Positions 9,016 to 11,041 of a stretch of DNA of 11,041 bases are shown one piece after another. A program made the translations under genes and the position numbers. Origin of the DNA: Heterostelium multicystogenum (lineage: Eukaryota; Evosea; Eumycetozoa; Acytosteliales; Acytosteliaceae); assembly GCA_003667245.1 (NCBI GenBank), contig RCNN01000455.1, positions 1 to 11,041 of the forward strand. The letters are read 5' to 3'. A model generated the notes under the pieces. That model had not been told where the DNA came from, searched no databases, and saw only the letters and a program-made list of their open reading frames with translations. The stretch's first letter is position 1, and every line of letters begins with the position of its first letter.

Positions 9016-10829
9016 CTAAGTTTGGATCTCTGGAATGACTTTTTCAGTTGAGAATGTGAAGTGCCATCCAGGTTTTCCACTTCCAGCAGGTTGCAATTGT
9101 TTTGAATTCATAAACTGGAACATTTGCTTCACTCGATGATGTTTTATAAACATTGAAAACTGGGAAATCTATTTCCCAATCATCTCCAACATCAAATTTA
9201 GTTGAATAATAGAATCTCCATCCATCATTTTTGAACTTTATGGAATTGATAAACAATTGAAGTATTCTGATCTCTTATATCCAAATGATAATGCACCCCA
9301 ACCGGACCATTGTATGACCATCCCTCATAGTTATCTCCCATATTATAGATGGAATATCGGTATCGAGGATTGTTATTATATGATTGGTCAATACTATATT
9401 GATAGATTTGAATCTTTGGAATTGAGGCTTTTTGAAGGCAACCATTGAGAATAATCTGTGAATTGATATGAAATTGCTCTGAATGTTCTTGATTTACAAT
9501 CACTTCCTGATGGTCCATAAGCATTTGTATAGTCAGCAATACCAGAGAGATAGAATCCGGGTAAGTGGAATTCACTTTAGTTGTTTCCTGTACTTCCTGT
9601 TCCATCAAATTTACCAGAAAGACCATATGGTGTCAATCCAATTGAAGATCCAATCTCAACAGCATCAATATAACTTCCATAATATGTGGAGATCGAGGTG
9701 AGGAAAGAATCCATTGGAGTTGAATATGCATATCCAAGAGGAATTGTTTGTCCCATCCAATCTAAAAGTGGATTATATGCTAAGCCATAACTCTGAATAA
9801 TTTGAGTATCTGATTTACATTGGAATTGAATTCCACTAATACCATAGAATCTTTGAGCACTTTTGTTTTGGACATACATTCCATTCATTATTTTTTAACA
9901 ACGTAAATATTATTAACAGGATATTTGCAATTTCTATCATCACCAAACCAGTTACCACTCAATTGGTGTAAAGATGGATTTTGGGATTGTTGGAAGTGGA
10001 CCATATGGATAATGAATTGGGTTCATTGTTTTCCATCTATCGGCAAACATTGTGGCTCCAATTGTGTATTTTGTTGTGAATTTTGCCATTTCATTGTATA
10101 CTTCAGCTGGTAAAAACAGATACATACCCAGATACATGTATTCTTGGTATGTATCCCATTGGGAATTGTATACTGAATAGACATAAGTTGATGCATTATT
10201 GGCCATTTTATCGAATTCATTGCTCATAGCGGTAATTTCAGTTTGAGTCCATCCAAATTTTGTTGGATCAATGAGTTGTTCATGCAAAAATGATAGATAG
10301 AGATTGACATATTGAACATAGAGTGGAAGTAATGAAACTTTCATTTGCAGATTCATTACATTGAAATTTTGACCTCCGAATGAACTTTGGAGGTTCTTAA
10401 AATGATTGACAAGAAGATTGTTAAATTCGGATTTCAATACTCTTGGATTACTGACACAGAAGTAGAATTGTCAACACAAGAATAGTATGCACCAATTACT
10501 TCTTTCAATCCTTCGAAATCATTTAAAGATTCAAGATAATTGTTACAAATCAATTGAGTATTGATTAATTCATTTGTGTACTTGGTCATGGCTTCAACAA
10601 TCGATGGTTGACCGGCTTCTCCAAAAGAAACCAAACAAAGTTGAAGCAAGAGTACCGATTCCATAAGGAGCTGCACCAATACCAGTGCTCAAAATACTTC
10701 AATTTTTGTCCAATCACTTTGAGCAAGTCTATAATACTTTATAGTTAGCAGAGAACTCTAAATTATTATTTGAATTAATTATTATACTTACAGTGAATTT
10801 TGGAAATATTCATTATTAACTTTTCCCAT
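9016..10829 (-). CDS. Three-domain delta-endotoxin (Cry-like) homologue
   Basis: Bacterial Cry proteins are pore-forming toxins with a helical domain I and beta-rich domains II and III. Here exon 1 (10829-10792, start MGKVNNEYFQNS) is joined by a 63-base phase-2 intron (10791-10729) to a long exon, about 583 codons in all, close to the length of an activated three-domain toxin. Domain I is helical, with a glycine/alanine-rich hydrophobic segment near 10680-10620 and the conserved central helix LPLYVQYVNLYLSFLHE near 10340-10290. Domain II (about 9950-9340) is rich in Tyr, Gly and Ser. Domain III begins near the Arg/Tyr-rich strand at about 9335 and includes GWRFYYSTKFDVGDDWEIDF. The frame changes near 10695, 10615, 10455, 9975, 9895, 9415, 9245 and 9100, and an in-frame TAA lies at 9579-9577. 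Toxicity cannot be inferred. Spliced, Cry-like genes are known from social amoeba genomes (general knowledge). Confidence 0.75.
10729..10791 (-). other. Intron of the Cry-like gene
   Basis: The donor is GTAAGT after the first 38 coding bases, and the acceptor TATTATAG. It splits a Leu codon and keeps phase. An earlier acceptor (AATTTAG) would lead straight to a stop. The intron shows the gene is settled in a eukaryotic genome and is not bacterial contamination. Confidence 0.7.
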
Positions 10830-11041
10830 CACAAGCATATGATGTTTTCAGATAATACAATTCCAGGAACAATTATTAATAATAATAAGATTACCTTATA
10901 AATAATCTTTTATATTTAATAACATGGTTTTGAGGGATTAATGTTAACAAATGTTGTATTTATACTTCATTTTGGATCATCCCTCAAAACCAAACTGTTT
11001 CGTAAGATTCTTTTAGTCATGAGGGATGAGAAACTAATGAA
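10830..11041 (-). promoter_or_regulatory. Upstream region of the Cry-like gene
   Basis: This AT-rich stretch lies directly upstream of the Cry-like start codon. It carries three copies of the heptamer GAGGGAT or its complement (10932-10938, 10979-10985, 11021-11027), two of them as part of a perfect inverted repeat. The GC-rich heptamers stand out in very AT-rich DNA, as regulatory sites often do in these genomes. No factor can be named. Confidence 0.45.
10925..10992. repeat. Perfect 14-base inverted repeat
   Basis: TGGTTTTGAGGGAT (10925-10938) and ATCCCTCAAAACCA (10979-10992) are exact reverse complements separated by 40 AT-rich bases. A further copy of the core with a two-base extension (GAGGGATGA, 11021-11029) matches the complement of 10977-10985. 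It could be a paired protein-binding site, the ends of a miniature element, or an RNA hairpin if transcribed. Confidence 0.85.

Noticed and set aside
9257..9448. 63-codon + strand frame over the Cry-like gene
   Set aside because: Antisense shadow of domains II and III of the reverse-strand gene.
1..11041. CRISPR array, IS element, tRNA or rRNA genes
   Set aside because: No spaced direct repeats, transposase motifs, tRNA B-box with a cloverleaf partner or rRNA-like conserved runs were seen. Introns and composition indicate eukaryotic DNA.

Overview
The window looks like nuclear DNA of a social amoeba (Dictyostelid) or a close amoebozoan. Intergenic DNA is very AT-rich and coding islands are less so. 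Introns are short (mostly 54-127 bases), begin GTAAGT/GTAAAT and end TAG/CAG. AGT, AAT and CAA triplet runs and GATA-type microsatellites are common. The genes are spread over both strands with no operon logic.

Layout: (1) 1-714, the 3' part of an unrecognised multi-exon gene, + strand. (2) 715-1534, intergenic DNA with GATA/GACA microsatellites. (3) 1535-3583, + strand, a four-exon gene for a type II membrane alpha-1,3-fucosyltransferase (GT10) with a C-terminal LamG/concanavalin-like domain. (4) 3629-4090, two tiny weakly supported genes, one per strand. (5) 4091-6386, 2.3 kb without a convincing gene, with strong C-over-G bias on the + strand in its first half. (6) 6387-7376, + strand, a six- or seven-span membrane protein with a charged tail. 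(7) 7428-8980, - strand, a SAM-like domain followed by a P-loop NTPase of the Crinkler/RHS (CR effector) type. (8) 9016-10829, - strand, a eukaryotic homologue of the three-domain bacterial delta-endotoxins (Cry-like), with a first small exon and an intron. (9) 10830-11041, its upstream region, with a strong inverted repeat.

The most interesting region is 7428-10829. A Cry-like pore-former module and a SAM plus CR-type NTPase module lie on the same strand with almost no spacer and no AT-rich gap between them. They may be parts of one fused gene or two closely packed genes. This could be a defence or effector locus, but that is an inference from two domain families.

A major caution applies to the whole window. 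Every gene of reasonable length changes reading frame many times, about once per 100-300 coding bases, usually by one extra base in a short run. Intact codon patterns resume after each break. Three unrelated genes share this pattern, so uncorrected sequencing error is the simplest explanation. Decay of single genes cannot be excluded from sequence alone.
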